Assembly: GCF_009939005.1 (NCBI RefSeq)
Contig: NZ_JAACJS010000012.1
Span: 310,001-374,000, forward strand
DNA length: 64,000 nucleotides
Origin: Sediminibacterium roseum
GTDB taxonomy: Bacteria; Bacteroidota; Bacteroidia; Chitinophagales; Chitinophagaceae
Direction of reading: 5' to 3'
The translations under genes and the position numbers were made by a program. Shown here one piece after another: positions 34,817 through 43,137 of the stretch (positions are counted from its first letter, which is position 1; each line of letters opens with the position of its first letter). The notes beneath the pieces were generated by a model. The model did not search any database. It had not been told where the DNA came from and saw only the letters and a program-made list of their open reading frames with translations.

Positions 34817-36085
34817 ATGAAGATACTTGTAAGGCAAGCCACCATTGCCGATCCAAATTCCTCTCTCAATGGCCAGGTTGCCGACCTGCTGATCACCGAT
34901 CATCGTATTTCCAAAATAGCTGCCAACATCACCGAAGCTGCCGACGAGGTGATCGAGGCCGAAGGTTTACTGGTGTCTCCAGGCTGGATCGATCTCTTTT
35001 CGCATTTTGCCGACCCGGGTTATGAATTCAAGGAAACCCTCGAAACAGGCGCCGCCGCCGCGGCTTCCGGCGGGTTTACACAGGTATTTGTGCTGCCGAA
35101 CACGCAACCGGTGGTCGACAACAAAACACAGGCAGAATACATCAGCCGGCATTCAGCAACCTTACCCGTAACACTTCACCCGCTGGGTGCGATCACGAAA
35201 GGTATTGAAGGCAAGGACCTCGCAGAAATGTACGACATGAAAAACAGCGGCGCAGTCGCTTTTTCCGATGGTACATCCCCTGTTCAGTCGCCCGGCCTTT
35301 TTCTCAAAGCGCTCCAATACGTAAAAGCATTTGATGGTGTACTCATACAGGTTCCCATGGACAAAAGCATCGGTGCAGGCGGATTGATCAACGAAGGCGT
35401 GATCTCTACCCGGCTCGGCCTGCCGGGCATCCCTTCGCTGGCGGAAGAAGTGATCATTAAAAGGGACATAGACCTGCTGCGGTATACACAATCCAAACTC
35501 CACATCACCGGCGTATCAACAAAGAACAGCCTCGCGCTGATCGATGCGGCAAAGAAAGAAGGGTTGAACATCAGCTGCAGCGTAACACCCTATCATTTGT
35601 TTTTCTGCGAAGAAGACATGCAGACCTACGATACCAACCTCAAAGTAAACCCGCCCCTGCGCAGCAAAGACGACATGCTCGCCCTGCGCGAAGCTGTGGT
35701 AAACGGAACGGTAGACTGTATTGCATCGCACCACATGCCGCAGGACTGGGACAATAAGGTGTGTGAATTCGAATATGCAAAGAACGGCATGGTTGGACTT
35801 GAAACCAGCTATGCAGTGGTAAACCACCTGCTGCCGGAATTGACAAAAGAAAGGCTGGTGCAATTGTTTTCAGGCAACGCACGTAAGATTTTCGGCCTTT
35901 CCGCAACAAACATTGAAGAGGGCGCCGTGGCAGAAATAACCATGTTTTCAAGAACAGGCACCACGCTGATCAGCAAAGCGCAATTGAAAAGCAAATCGGC
36001 AAACACCCCGTTCCTCGACCGGGAACTGGGTGGAAAAATTATAGGCACCATTCACAAAGGAAAACTAACTTTAAACCAAAACTGA
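34817..36085 (+). CDS. Dihydroorotase-like protein, probably without dihydroorotase activity
   Basis: 422 aa from ATG 34817; the open frame runs back into the tRNA, so upstream starts are rejected. It has the overall class I dihydroorotase/amidohydrolase sequence (VSPGWIDL ... FKETLETGAAAAASGGFT ... LPNTQPVVD; SVTPYHLFF; NLKVNPPLR). However the metal motif D-x-H-x-H-x-R reads D59-L-F61-S-H63-F-A65, losing one metal His and the substrate Arg, and the catalytic Asp segment (usually AT/SDHAPH) reads ASHHMPQ. Similar altered homologues are, as I recall, common in Bacteroidota. It may assist a pyrimidine enzyme, as inactive PyrC homologues do for aspartate transcarbamoylase in Pseudomonas. The function here is inferred. 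Confidence 0.85.
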   Translation: MKILVRQATIADPNSSLNGQVADLLITDHRISKIAANITEAADEVIEAEGLLVSPGWIDLFSHFADPGYEFKETLETGAAAAASGGFTQVFVLPNTQPVVDNKTQAEYISRHSATLPVTLHPLGAITKGIEGKDLAEMYDMKNSGAVAFSDGTSPVQSPGLFLKALQYVKAFDGVLIQVPMDKSIGAGGLINEGVISTRLGLPGIPSLAEEVIIKRDIDLLRYTQSKLHITGVSTKNSLALIDAAKKEGLNISCSVTPYHLFFCEEDMQTYDTNLKVNPPLRSKDDMLALREAVVNGTVDCIASHHMPQDWDNKVCEFEYAKNGMVGLETSYAVVNHLLPELTKERLVQLFSGNARKIFGLSATNIEEGAVAEITMFSRTGTTLISKAQLKSKSANTPFLDRELGGKIIGTIHKGKLTLNQN

Positions 36086-36089
36086 TGTT

Positions 36090-36626
36090 ATGAAACCTAA
36101 TGTTGTTAAAGAAGGCGTCAAATTCGGGGTGATATGCGGGCTCATCGCAATATTGATCATGTATGGAACATGGGCCGCAGGAATGGAAACATTTACGAGT
36201 GTAGGTTTCTGGTCTACATTCGTCCCGTATATGATCGTGATCATACTGATTGGCGGGTTGGCCCTGCGCAAACAGAACGGCGGTATCCTGGCTTTTTCCG
36301 ATGGATTGAAATTCTCGTTCCTCTCCTACGTGATCGCCGCAGTAATTGGCGCTCTGGGAACCTATATCCTGTACAACCTCATCGATCCTGAACTCACACA
36401 GAAATCAATGCAGATCGCCATTCCAAAAACACGCGCGATGATGGAAAAATTCGGTGCAAAAGACGAAGACATCGCCAAAGCCATCCGTGACATGGAAGCG
36501 GAAGGCGCAAAAGGCACCGGCATCAAGAAAATATTGCTGGGAACGGGTCTCGGCCTTGTATGGGATTTTGTAAAAGCGCTGCTCATCACACTTATCATCC
36601 GGAAAGAAGAGAAATTCTCTGAATAA
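36090..36626 (+). CDS. DUF4199 family membrane protein
   Basis: 178 aa. Hydrophobic segments at about 12-31, 42-58, 72-97 and 150-168 give four membrane helices; the N-terminus (VVKEGVKFGVICGL) and the amphipathic middle part with a charged helix (AKDEDIAKAIRDMEAEG) match the DUF4199 family, which is frequent in Bacteroidota and often lies before a GT2 gene, as here. It is 4 bp after the upstream gene and 8 bp before the GT2 gene. Function unknown. Confidence 0.85.
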   Translation: MKPNVVKEGVKFGVICGLIAILIMYGTWAAGMETFTSVGFWSTFVPYMIVIILIGGLALRKQNGGILAFSDGLKFSFLSYVIAAVIGALGTYILYNLIDPELTQKSMQIAIPKTRAMMEKFGAKDEDIAKAIRDMEAEGAKGTGIKKILLGTGLGLVWDFVKALLITLIIRKEEKFSE

Positions 36627-36634
36627 AATAAAAT

Positions 36635-37582
36635 ATGGATCTATCAATTGTTGTTCCATTGATCAATGAAGATGAATCATTGCCCGAATTGTGTAGCTGG
36701 ATAGAATCCGTGGTTACACAAAACGGGTTTTCATATGAAGTGATCCTTGTTGACGATGGAAGCACCGATAACAGCTGGGATTTCATCGAAAAGAAAGGCC
36801 GCGAAAATGCAAATTTCAAAGGTATCAAGTTCCAGCGCAACTATGGCAAATCGGCCGCGCTCAACGAAGGCTTCAAAGCGTCGAAAGGCGATGTGATCAT
36901 AACCATGGATGCCGATATGCAGGATTCTCCCGATGAGATCCCGGAACTCTACCGTATGATCAGGCACGAAGGTTTCGATATGGTAAGCGGGTGGAAAAAG
37001 AAACGTTACGACAACGCACTTACCAAGAACCTTCCTTCCAAATTATTCAATGCAGCCGCAAGATGGAGCTCGGGCATTCAACTGCACGATTTCAACTGCG
37101 GCCTCAAATCGTACCGCAGGAAGGTAGTAAAGAGCATTGAGGTATATGGAGAGATGCACCGCTACATCCCCATCCTCGCCAAATGGAGCGGGTTCAGGAA
37201 GATCGGTGAAAAAGTGGTGGAGCACAGGCCCAGGAAGTACGGCGTAACCAAATTTGGCTGGCAGCGCTTTGTGAATGGCTTCCTCGATCTCGCAACGATC
37301 ATGTTCCTCGGCAAATTCGGCAAACGGCCAATGCAGTTCTTCGGGTTGCTGGGAACGCTTTTCTTCATCATCGGTTTTGTGTCGAGCGCCTACCTCATCG
37401 CCGCAAAATTTGTTACCGAAGATTTCAGCTTAACCAACAGGCCGAGCTTCTACATCGCACTTACCACCATGATCATCGGTATGCAATTGTTTTTAACCGG
37501 TTTCATTGCCGAACTCGTTACCCGCAATGCACCGGAAAGAAACAGCTATTTGATTGAGGCGAGATCGGGAATGCAGCTATAA
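36635..37582 (+). CDS. GT2 glycosyltransferase with two C-terminal membrane helices
   Basis: 315 aa. GT-A fold: LSIVVPLINEDESLPEL, ILVDDGSTDNS, DADMQDSPDE with the metal-binding DxD-like DAD. Two membrane helices follow (about 233-256 and 270-290). This is the class of polyprenyl-phosphate sugar transferases related to dolichol-phosphate mannose synthase, GtrB or ArnC. It probably loads a sugar onto undecaprenyl phosphate at the inner membrane for lipid or surface glycan modification. First of the glycan genes running to 41.8 kb. Confidence 0.92.
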   Translation: MDLSIVVPLINEDESLPELCSWIESVVTQNGFSYEVILVDDGSTDNSWDFIEKKGRENANFKGIKFQRNYGKSAALNEGFKASKGDVIITMDADMQDSPDEIPELYRMIRHEGFDMVSGWKKKRYDNALTKNLPSKLFNAAARWSSGIQLHDFNCGLKSYRRKVVKSIEVYGEMHRYIPILAKWSGFRKIGEKVVEHRPRKYGVTKFGWQRFVNGFLDLATIMFLGKFGKRPMQFFGLLGTLFFIIGFVSSAYLIAAKFVTEDFSLTNRPSFYIALTTMIIGMQLFLTGFIAELVTRNAPERNSYLIEARSGMQL

Positions 37583-37587
37583 TTGTT

Positions 37588-37694
37588 AATTAGGAATTAG
37601 TAATTAGGAATTAGGAATTGTCGGTTATAAATTGCGATGGGCAATGCTAATTCTCAAACTTTATTTCCTAATTCTTAATTTCTAATTCCTAATT
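37588..37694. repeat. Inverted heptamer repeat, copy A
   Basis: Left arm of four units (AATTAGG, AATTAGT, AATTAGG, AATTAGG), right arm of four units (CCTAATT, CTTAATT, TCTAATT, CCTAATT), with a 51-bp unique middle. It can fold into a long AT-rich hairpin. It lies between the GT2 and GT4 genes. Confidence 0.85.
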
Positions 37695-37709
37695 TAATTT
37701 ATTCAGTTT

Positions 37710-38828
37710 GTGTATAAGAACGCCATCATCATAGGTCCGGCATGGCCACTGCGCGGAGGGCTGGCATCGTTTGATGAGCGGCTCGCAAGACAATTTACCG
37801 TGGAAGGGTACGATACCACGATCTATACCTTTTCTCTTCAATACCCCGGTTTCCTGTTTCCCGGCACAACGCAGTATTCGAGCGAACCTGCTCCAACAGA
37901 TCTTAAAATAAAGAAGTGCATCAACTCGATCAACCCGCTCAACTGGATCGTTGTTGGCAATGAATTGAGACGGATGAAACCGGATCTTGTTGTGGTACGT
38001 TACTGGTTGCCTCTGATGGGGCCCTGCCTGGGAAGCATTCTTCGTTTGATAAAGAAAAACAGGTTCACAAAGGTCGTTTGCATCGCAGACAATGTGATAC
38101 CGCACGAGAAACGGTTCGGCGATAAACCCTTCACCCGCTATTTTGTAAAACCGGTAGACGCGTTTGTAACCATGAGCGCGAAAGTAAAAAAAGACCTGCT
38201 TCAATTCACAAATAAGCCCGCGCAACAGGTGGTGCACCCGCTTTACGATAATTTCGGGGAAGCATTGTCCAAAGAAGAAGCGAGGAAAAAACTTGAACTG
38301 CCCGTAAACGAAAAGATCATCCTGTTCTTTGGTTTCATACGCAAATACAAAGGACTTGATCTTTTACTGGAAGCGATGAACGATGAACGCATCCGCGCGG
38401 CAAACATCAAACTGCTGATCGCCGGTGAGTTTTATGAGAAACGCGAGGAATACGACGCCATCATCGAAAAATTAAAACTGCACCCACAACTTTTACTGCG
38501 CACCGATTTCATCGCAGACAGCGAGGTGCGCTACTACCTCAGCGCCGCAGATTTTGTGATACAACCCTACCGCAACGCAACACAGAGCGGCGTAACACCG
38601 CTCGCCTATCATTTTGAGAAACCCATGCTGGTTACAAACGTGGGCGGGTTGCCTGATCTTGTACCGGATAAAAAAGTAGGCGTTATCACAGAACCCAACC
38701 CAAAGGCGATCGCAGACGGGCTGCTTGAACTGTATGCATTGGGAGAAGACCATTTCCTGCCTTATTTAAAAGAGGAGAAAAAGAAATACAGCTGGCACAA
38801 ACTCGCAGAAGCCCTCACGCAATCCTGA
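37710..38828 (+). CDS. GT4-type glycosyltransferase
   Basis: 372 aa with GTG start at 37710. GT-B fold: N-terminal GPAWPLRGGLASFDERLA, C-terminal FFGFIRKYKGLDLLLEAM (phosphate-binding Gly/Lys) and QPYRNATQSGVTPLAYHFEKPMLVTNVGG segments. It has the EX7E-like region without clear first Glu. No membrane helices. Context with heptose genes suggests a role in a lipopolysaccharide-like or capsular glycan; sugar donor unknown. Confidence 0.9.
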   Translation: MYKNAIIIGPAWPLRGGLASFDERLARQFTVEGYDTTIYTFSLQYPGFLFPGTTQYSSEPAPTDLKIKKCINSINPLNWIVVGNELRRMKPDLVVVRYWLPLMGPCLGSILRLIKKNRFTKVVCIADNVIPHEKRFGDKPFTRYFVKPVDAFVTMSAKVKKDLLQFTNKPAQQVVHPLYDNFGEALSKEEARKKLELPVNEKIILFFGFIRKYKGLDLLLEAMNDERIRAANIKLLIAGEFYEKREEYDAIIEKLKLHPQLLLRTDFIADSEVRYYLSAADFVIQPYRNATQSGVTPLAYHFEKPMLVTNVGGLPDLVPDKKVGVITEPNPKAIADGLLELYALGEDHFLPYLKEEKKKYSWHKLAEALTQS

Positions 38829-38924
38829 TCCGGGATGGCCGTCTTTTGCTGCGCAGGTAGAAAATGAAAAGCTATATCCCCGTTACATACAGTGCACAAA
38901 CGGGTTTTCCGTACATTTGGCACC

Positions 38925-39953
38925 ATGATTTACCGCAGCAAGGCACCTTTACGGATTGGACTGGCAGGAGGAGGAACGGATGTGAGTCCTTACTGCGACC
39001 AGTTTGGCGGCGCCATCCTTAACGCAACGCTTTCGCTGCACGCGCATGCAACCATTGAATCAACGGGCGATAACAGGATCACACTGGTTTCCGAGGACCA
39101 GGGCAAGGAGCAGTCGTTCGACTGGGCCACAGCGCTCCCGGCCGATGGAGAGCTCGATCTTTTGAAAGGGGTTTACAACCGCATCCAGAAAGACCATCCC
39201 TTTACCATGAACGGTTTGAAGTTGACTACGTTTGTAGATGCACCGGCAGGCAGCGGGCTGGGCACTTCATCCACGCTGGTGGTTGCCATCATCGGCGCAT
39301 TTGCAGAAATGCTGAAACTTCCGTTTGGCGATTATGATATGGCGCATTATGCCTACGAAATCGAAAGGAACGATCTCCGGCTTGCGGGCGGGCGGCAGGA
39401 TCAATACGCGGCAACTTTCGGCGGGTTCAATTTTATGGAGTTTTACGGTAACGACAAAGTGATCGTAAATCCGTTGCGCATCAGGCAGGACTACCTGAGT
39501 GAGCTCGAGAACAACCTCGTGCTGTATTTTACGGCAACCACGCGGGAGTCTGCACGCATCATCACCGAACAGCAGCGCAATGTAAAAGAGAACAACAGCA
39601 AAAGCATCGAGGCCATGCACCAGTTGAAGGAACAGGCGAGGATGATGAAGGAGGCATTGCTGATCGGCAAACTCGGCGAGATCGGCGAGATCCTGGATTA
39701 TGGGTTCCGGCAGAAGAAAAACATGGCCGCAAATATTTCGAACAGTCACATCGAAAACATTTACGAAGCGGCCATGAAAGCAGGCGCCACGGGCGGAAAG
39801 ATCAGCGGCGCAGGCGGCGGTGGTTTTATGATATTTTATTGCCCGCGCAACACACGTTACAAGGTTATTGAAACACTTAATACATTTGGCGGAAAGATCA
39901 ATCCATACCAGTTTACACAACATGGGTTGACCACCTGGACCATTCAATCATAA
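38925..39953 (+). CDS. hddA: D-glycero-D-manno-heptose 7-phosphate kinase (GHMP family)
   Basis: 342 aa from ATG 38925; an upstream in-frame ATG (38892) is less likely because MIYRSKAPLRIGLAGGGTD is the usual N-terminus. ATP-binding motif GSGLGTSSTL and C-terminal GAGGGGFMIFY identify a GHMP kinase of the HddA type, which makes heptose 1,7-bisphosphate. A TACATTTG -7-like box lies only 5 bp before the ATG, so the message may have a very short leader. It opens a tight four-gene set with gmhA, hddC and gmhB. Confidence 0.88.
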   Translation: MIYRSKAPLRIGLAGGGTDVSPYCDQFGGAILNATLSLHAHATIESTGDNRITLVSEDQGKEQSFDWATALPADGELDLLKGVYNRIQKDHPFTMNGLKLTTFVDAPAGSGLGTSSTLVVAIIGAFAEMLKLPFGDYDMAHYAYEIERNDLRLAGGRQDQYAATFGGFNFMEFYGNDKVIVNPLRIRQDYLSELENNLVLYFTATTRESARIITEQQRNVKENNSKSIEAMHQLKEQARMMKEALLIGKLGEIGEILDYGFRQKKNMAANISNSHIENIYEAAMKAGATGGKISGAGGGGFMIFYCPRNTRYKVIETLNTFGGKINPYQFTQHGLTTWTIQS

Positions 39954-39987
39954 AGCCCACCCGGTGGGTGATCCAAAAAAAAGGAAC

Positions 39988-40563
39988 ATGAATCAGAAAA
40001 TAAAAGACATCGTAGCAGCATCCATCGATGTAAAAACGCAGATCCTGAATGATGAAACATTCATCGGGAACATAGACACCATTGTGAACGTGGTAACAGC
40101 GGCCTTTCAAAACGGGAAAAAAGTTTTGTTCTGCGGAAATGGCGGAAGTGCGGCAGATGCACAGCACCTCGCAGCGGAATTCTCCGGGAGGTTTTACAAG
40201 AACAGGAAAGCGCTCCCCTCGGAGGCGCTGCATTGCAACACATCCTATCTTACTGCCGTGGCAAACGATTACAGCTACGATGTGATCTATTCAAGGCTCG
40301 TGGAAGGCATCTGCGAAGAAGGAGATGTATTGATCGGCCTCAGCACATCGGGCAACTCGAAAAATATATTGAATGCATTTGCGGCGGCCAAAGAACTCAA
40401 AGTGATCACCATCGGGTTTACCGGCGCTACAGGCGGGCTGATGAAAGAAGCGGCGGACCACCTGGTTAACGTACCATCGGGCGATACGCCCAGGATACAG
40501 GAGAGCCACATCATGATCGGACATATTATTTGCGAACTGGTAGAAGAAAAAATATTTGGTTAA
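39988..40563 (+). CDS. gmhA: Sedoheptulose 7-phosphate isomerase
   Basis: 191 aa from ATG 39988. SIS domain with FCGNGGSAADAQHLAAEF and GLSTSGNSKNI, and the EESH-like QESHIMIGHIICELVE segment that holds catalytic residues in GmhA. It converts sedoheptulose 7-phosphate to D-glycero-D-manno-heptose 7-phosphate, the first step of the pathway. It follows hddA by 34 bp; its stop codon shares a base with the next start (TAATG). Confidence 0.93.
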   Translation: MNQKIKDIVAASIDVKTQILNDETFIGNIDTIVNVVTAAFQNGKKVLFCGNGGSAADAQHLAAEFSGRFYKNRKALPSEALHCNTSYLTAVANDYSYDVIYSRLVEGICEEGDVLIGLSTSGNSKNILNAFAAAKELKVITIGFTGATGGLMKEAADHLVNVPSGDTPRIQESHIMIGHIICELVEEKIFG

Positions 40564-41261
40564 TGGAGATAAAAGAAGCCATCGTTCTCGCGGGAGGACT
40601 GGGCACAAGATTGCGCGATGCGGTTCCCGACCTGCCAAAATGTATGGCGCCTGTTAACGGGGAACCCTTTGTTTCCTATGTGATCGATTACCTGCAGCAA
40701 CAAGGCATCACCCGATTTATCTTTGCATTGGGCTACCGCTCCGAAGCATTCATCGGGTTTTTGAAAGAGAAACTGCCGCTGGAGAATTACGAGATCGTGA
40801 TCGAACAATTTCCTTTGGGAACAGGCGGTGCGATACAGTTCGCATGCACCTATGCGCGGCAAAAAGATGTGGTGATCGTAAACGGCGACAGCATCTTCAA
40901 AACAGATCTTTTTTACCAGGCAGATTTTCATTTCGCGCACGAAGCGCATTGTACACTCGCTTTAAAACCGATGAAGAATTTCGACAGGTACGGCGCAGTG
41001 GAACTCAACCCGGATCATACCATCTCCTCGTTCAAAGAAAAACAATTCCTGGAGAAAGGACTGATCAACGGCGGCGTTTATATCTTGAATGTACCTGCGT
41101 TTTTTGACAGGTTCCTGCCGGAGAAATTTTCATTCGAAACAGATTACCTGCAGAAGTATTACGACGAAAAAAACATCTATGGAGTGATCAGCGATGGGTA
41201 TTTTATCGACATCGGTATCCCCGAAGATTACAGCAAGGCACAAACGGAATTAATGCACTGA
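40563..41261 (+). CDS. hddC: Heptose 1-phosphate nucleotidyltransferase
   Basis: 232 aa from ATG 40563. NTP-transferase fold with IVLAGGLGTRLRD (P-loop-like) and PKCMAPVNGEPF, sugar-binding GTGGAIQFA and metal site VNGDSIF. The family activates sugar 1-phosphates. With hddA, gmhA and gmhB next to it, the best reading is D-glycero-alpha-D-manno-heptose 1-phosphate guanylyltransferase. Use of GTP rather than another nucleotide cannot be read from the sequence. Confidence 0.88.
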   Translation: MEIKEAIVLAGGLGTRLRDAVPDLPKCMAPVNGEPFVSYVIDYLQQQGITRFIFALGYRSEAFIGFLKEKLPLENYEIVIEQFPLGTGGAIQFACTYARQKDVVIVNGDSIFKTDLFYQADFHFAHEAHCTLALKPMKNFDRYGAVELNPDHTISSFKEKQFLEKGLINGGVYILNVPAFFDRFLPEKFSFETDYLQKYYDEKNIYGVISDGYFIDIGIPEDYSKAQTELMH

Positions 41262-41262
41262 T

Positions 41263-41829
41263 ATGCTCGACCTGAAAAAGATAGACAAAAGCTGGACCCT
41301 GTTTCTCGACCGCGATGGAGTGATCAACCACGACAAGGACAACGATTACATCCGCAATTGGGAAGAGTTCCGTTTTTACGATACCACGGTAGAGGCCCTC
41401 GCCATCCTTGCGAAACATTTCAACAGGATCGTTGTAACCACCAACCAGAAAGGCGTAGGCAAAGGGTTGATGACTGTGGCCGACCTCGACAACATCCACA
41501 ACAATATGCTGCTCCACATAGCGCCTGCAGGGGGAAGGATCGACAAGATCTATTACTGTTCAGATCTTTCAGACGATTCGCCCGACCGCAAACCCAACCC
41601 CGGTATGGCTTTCAGGGCAAAGAAAGATTTTGAGGAGATCGATCTTTCCAAAAGCATCATGGTGGGAAACCGCATCAGCGATATGGGGTTCGGGAGAAAC
41701 GCGGGCATGTATACCGTATTCCTGGCCACAACCCACCCCGAAACAGCTTTTCCGCATGAGTTGATCGACCTCAGGTTCGACACCCTGTTGGCGTTCGCGG
41801 ATGCAGTGGCTATGGGATCAGCTACCTGA
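41263..41829 (+). CDS. gmhB: D-glycero-D-manno-heptose 1,7-bisphosphate 7-phosphatase
   Basis: 188 aa HAD superfamily, class IIIA. Motif I FLDRDGVINHD (nucleophile and acid/base Asp), motif II VVTTNQKG, KPNPGM for the Lys and SIMVGNRISDMGFGRNAG for the acidic motif. A histidinol-phosphatase-like homologue is the only alternative; the neighbours favour GmhB. One base separates it from hddC. The typical Zn-binding Cys/His loop of E. coli GmhB is not evident. Confidence 0.87.
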   Translation: MLDLKKIDKSWTLFLDRDGVINHDKDNDYIRNWEEFRFYDTTVEALAILAKHFNRIVVTTNQKGVGKGLMTVADLDNIHNNMLLHIAPAGGRIDKIYYCSDLSDDSPDRKPNPGMAFRAKKDFEEIDLSKSIMVGNRISDMGFGRNAGMYTVFLATTHPETAFPHELIDLRFDTLLAFADAVAMGSAT

Positions 41830-41896
41830 CTCTCAACAAAACCCTAAATTTTCGCAAACCCGTCTGCGCTTCTCCGATACATTGTAATTTAGAACC

Positions 41897-42820
41897 ATGA
41901 AACATCTCAGTGTTTTTGCACTTGGTCTATTGTTTGCCTTATCCTTACCAGCCCAAAACAAAGTTCCCGCTACCGTGCTGCAGTTGCAGCAACAGGAAGA
42001 GGGCATGCGCCAGTTTGCCGAAGCGATTGTGAACGCAAATGAAACCGCGGATCGCGCCATCGCCGATAGTATTTTTACAAGGGCCCTGGTACAGGCGCTG
42101 AAAACACCGTATTCATTCTCCTACCCTTTTGATTCGCTCACGACCATTTCCAGGTTGTATGCGCCAGACAGCAGCTTCCGCATTTTTACCTGGCAGGTAA
42201 TGAAGGATTTTACCTATTACCGCCAGAAAGGCGCGATACAGTTTCATACAAAAGATGGTTCGCTGAAATTGATACCGTTGTACGACAATTCTCCTTTTAC
42301 CGATAACCCGGTGGATTCTGTGCGCAGCAACCAGCAATGGATCGGCGCGGTGTATTACAACATCATTCAGAAAACGTACAACAACAAAAATTATTACACG
42401 CTCATCGGCTACGACGAAAACGATGCACGCAGTACGAAGAAATGGATGGAGGTGTTGACATTCGATGAGCAGGGCCGGCCGGTTTTCGGGGGCCGTTATT
42501 TCAATTACCCCGCCGACGAAACAAAACCGCCGCAACCGGCTTTCCGTTTCTGCATGGAATTTAAAAAAGAGGCCAGCGCCAAGCTCAACTACGATGCGGA
42601 GTTGGACATGGTTACTTTTGCCAAGCTCACCAGCGAAAGCGGCGAGCCCGCGCTTCACCATACCCTCGTGCCAACCGGCAGTTACGAGGGCTTCAAATGG
42701 GTAAGCGGCAAATGGGTATATGTTCCGGTGGTGAGGGAAGTTGATCCAAGAGGGAACATCAACCCGCCAAAAGAAGGCGCACCGAGAAGAGGCGATAAGC
42801 CTTTACCAAGGGGAAGTTAA
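41897..42820 (+). CDS. Conserved secreted protein of unknown function
   Basis: 307 aa with a signal peptide (MKHLSVFALGLLFALSLPAQ). The mature part resembles an uncharacterised protein widely found in Bacteroidota, with IFTWQVMKDFTYYRQKGAIQ and the LIPLYDNS and YYNII segments, and a proline- and arginine-rich tail (PRGNINPPKEGAPRRG). Probably periplasmic or outer-membrane associated. No catalytic motif is recognised. It stands 67 bp after the heptose gene set with its own probable promoter. Confidence 0.75.
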   Translation: MKHLSVFALGLLFALSLPAQNKVPATVLQLQQQEEGMRQFAEAIVNANETADRAIADSIFTRALVQALKTPYSFSYPFDSLTTISRLYAPDSSFRIFTWQVMKDFTYYRQKGAIQFHTKDGSLKLIPLYDNSPFTDNPVDSVRSNQQWIGAVYYNIIQKTYNNKNYYTLIGYDENDARSTKKWMEVLTFDEQGRPVFGGRYFNYPADETKPPQPAFRFCMEFKKEASAKLNYDAELDMVTFAKLTSESGEPALHHTLVPTGSYEGFKWVSGKWVYVPVVREVDPRGNINPPKEGAPRRGDKPLPRGS

Positions 42821-42866
42821 TCGCGCCTTTACCGTCAGCATCCACTTTACTCATTGCTTCAAAATG

Positions 42867-42951
42867 ACAAACGGATCAGAATTATAAATGCATCAGAGCG
42901 ATAAATGCATCAGAACAATAAATGCATCAGAACGATAACCGCGTCAGGATC
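42867..42951. repeat. 17-bp tandem repeat, about five units
   Basis: Three near-perfect units of ATAAATGCATCAGARCR (42884-42934), with a degenerate unit on each side. It lies between the secreted-protein gene and the lepA 3' end, in a stretch without a gene (42821-43137). Confidence 0.8.
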
Positions 42952-43044
42952 CTAAGCTCATCATATTGATACGCGCTTTAGAATTAAAGCTGCCAGATTT
43001 TTGTACACTGGATTTCAGCGTTCGCGCATCTGCTCCTAAAAACA

Positions 43045-43078
43045 AAAACGTCAAAAACCACTCTGTCTTTGACGTTTT
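43045..43078. terminator. Terminator-like hairpin between convergent genes
   Basis: AAAACGTCAAA pairs with TTTGACGTTTT (11 pairs, 12-base loop). A second hairpin, CTCGGC-TCC-GCCGAG, follows at about 43090-43104. They lie beyond the 3' end of lepA (minus strand) and of the secreted-protein gene (plus strand). Confidence 0.7.
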
Positions 43079-43137
43079 GCGTGCAGTCGCTCGGCTCCGC
43101 CGAGTGACGACTATGCATTGGCCTCGGGCCGAAAAGA

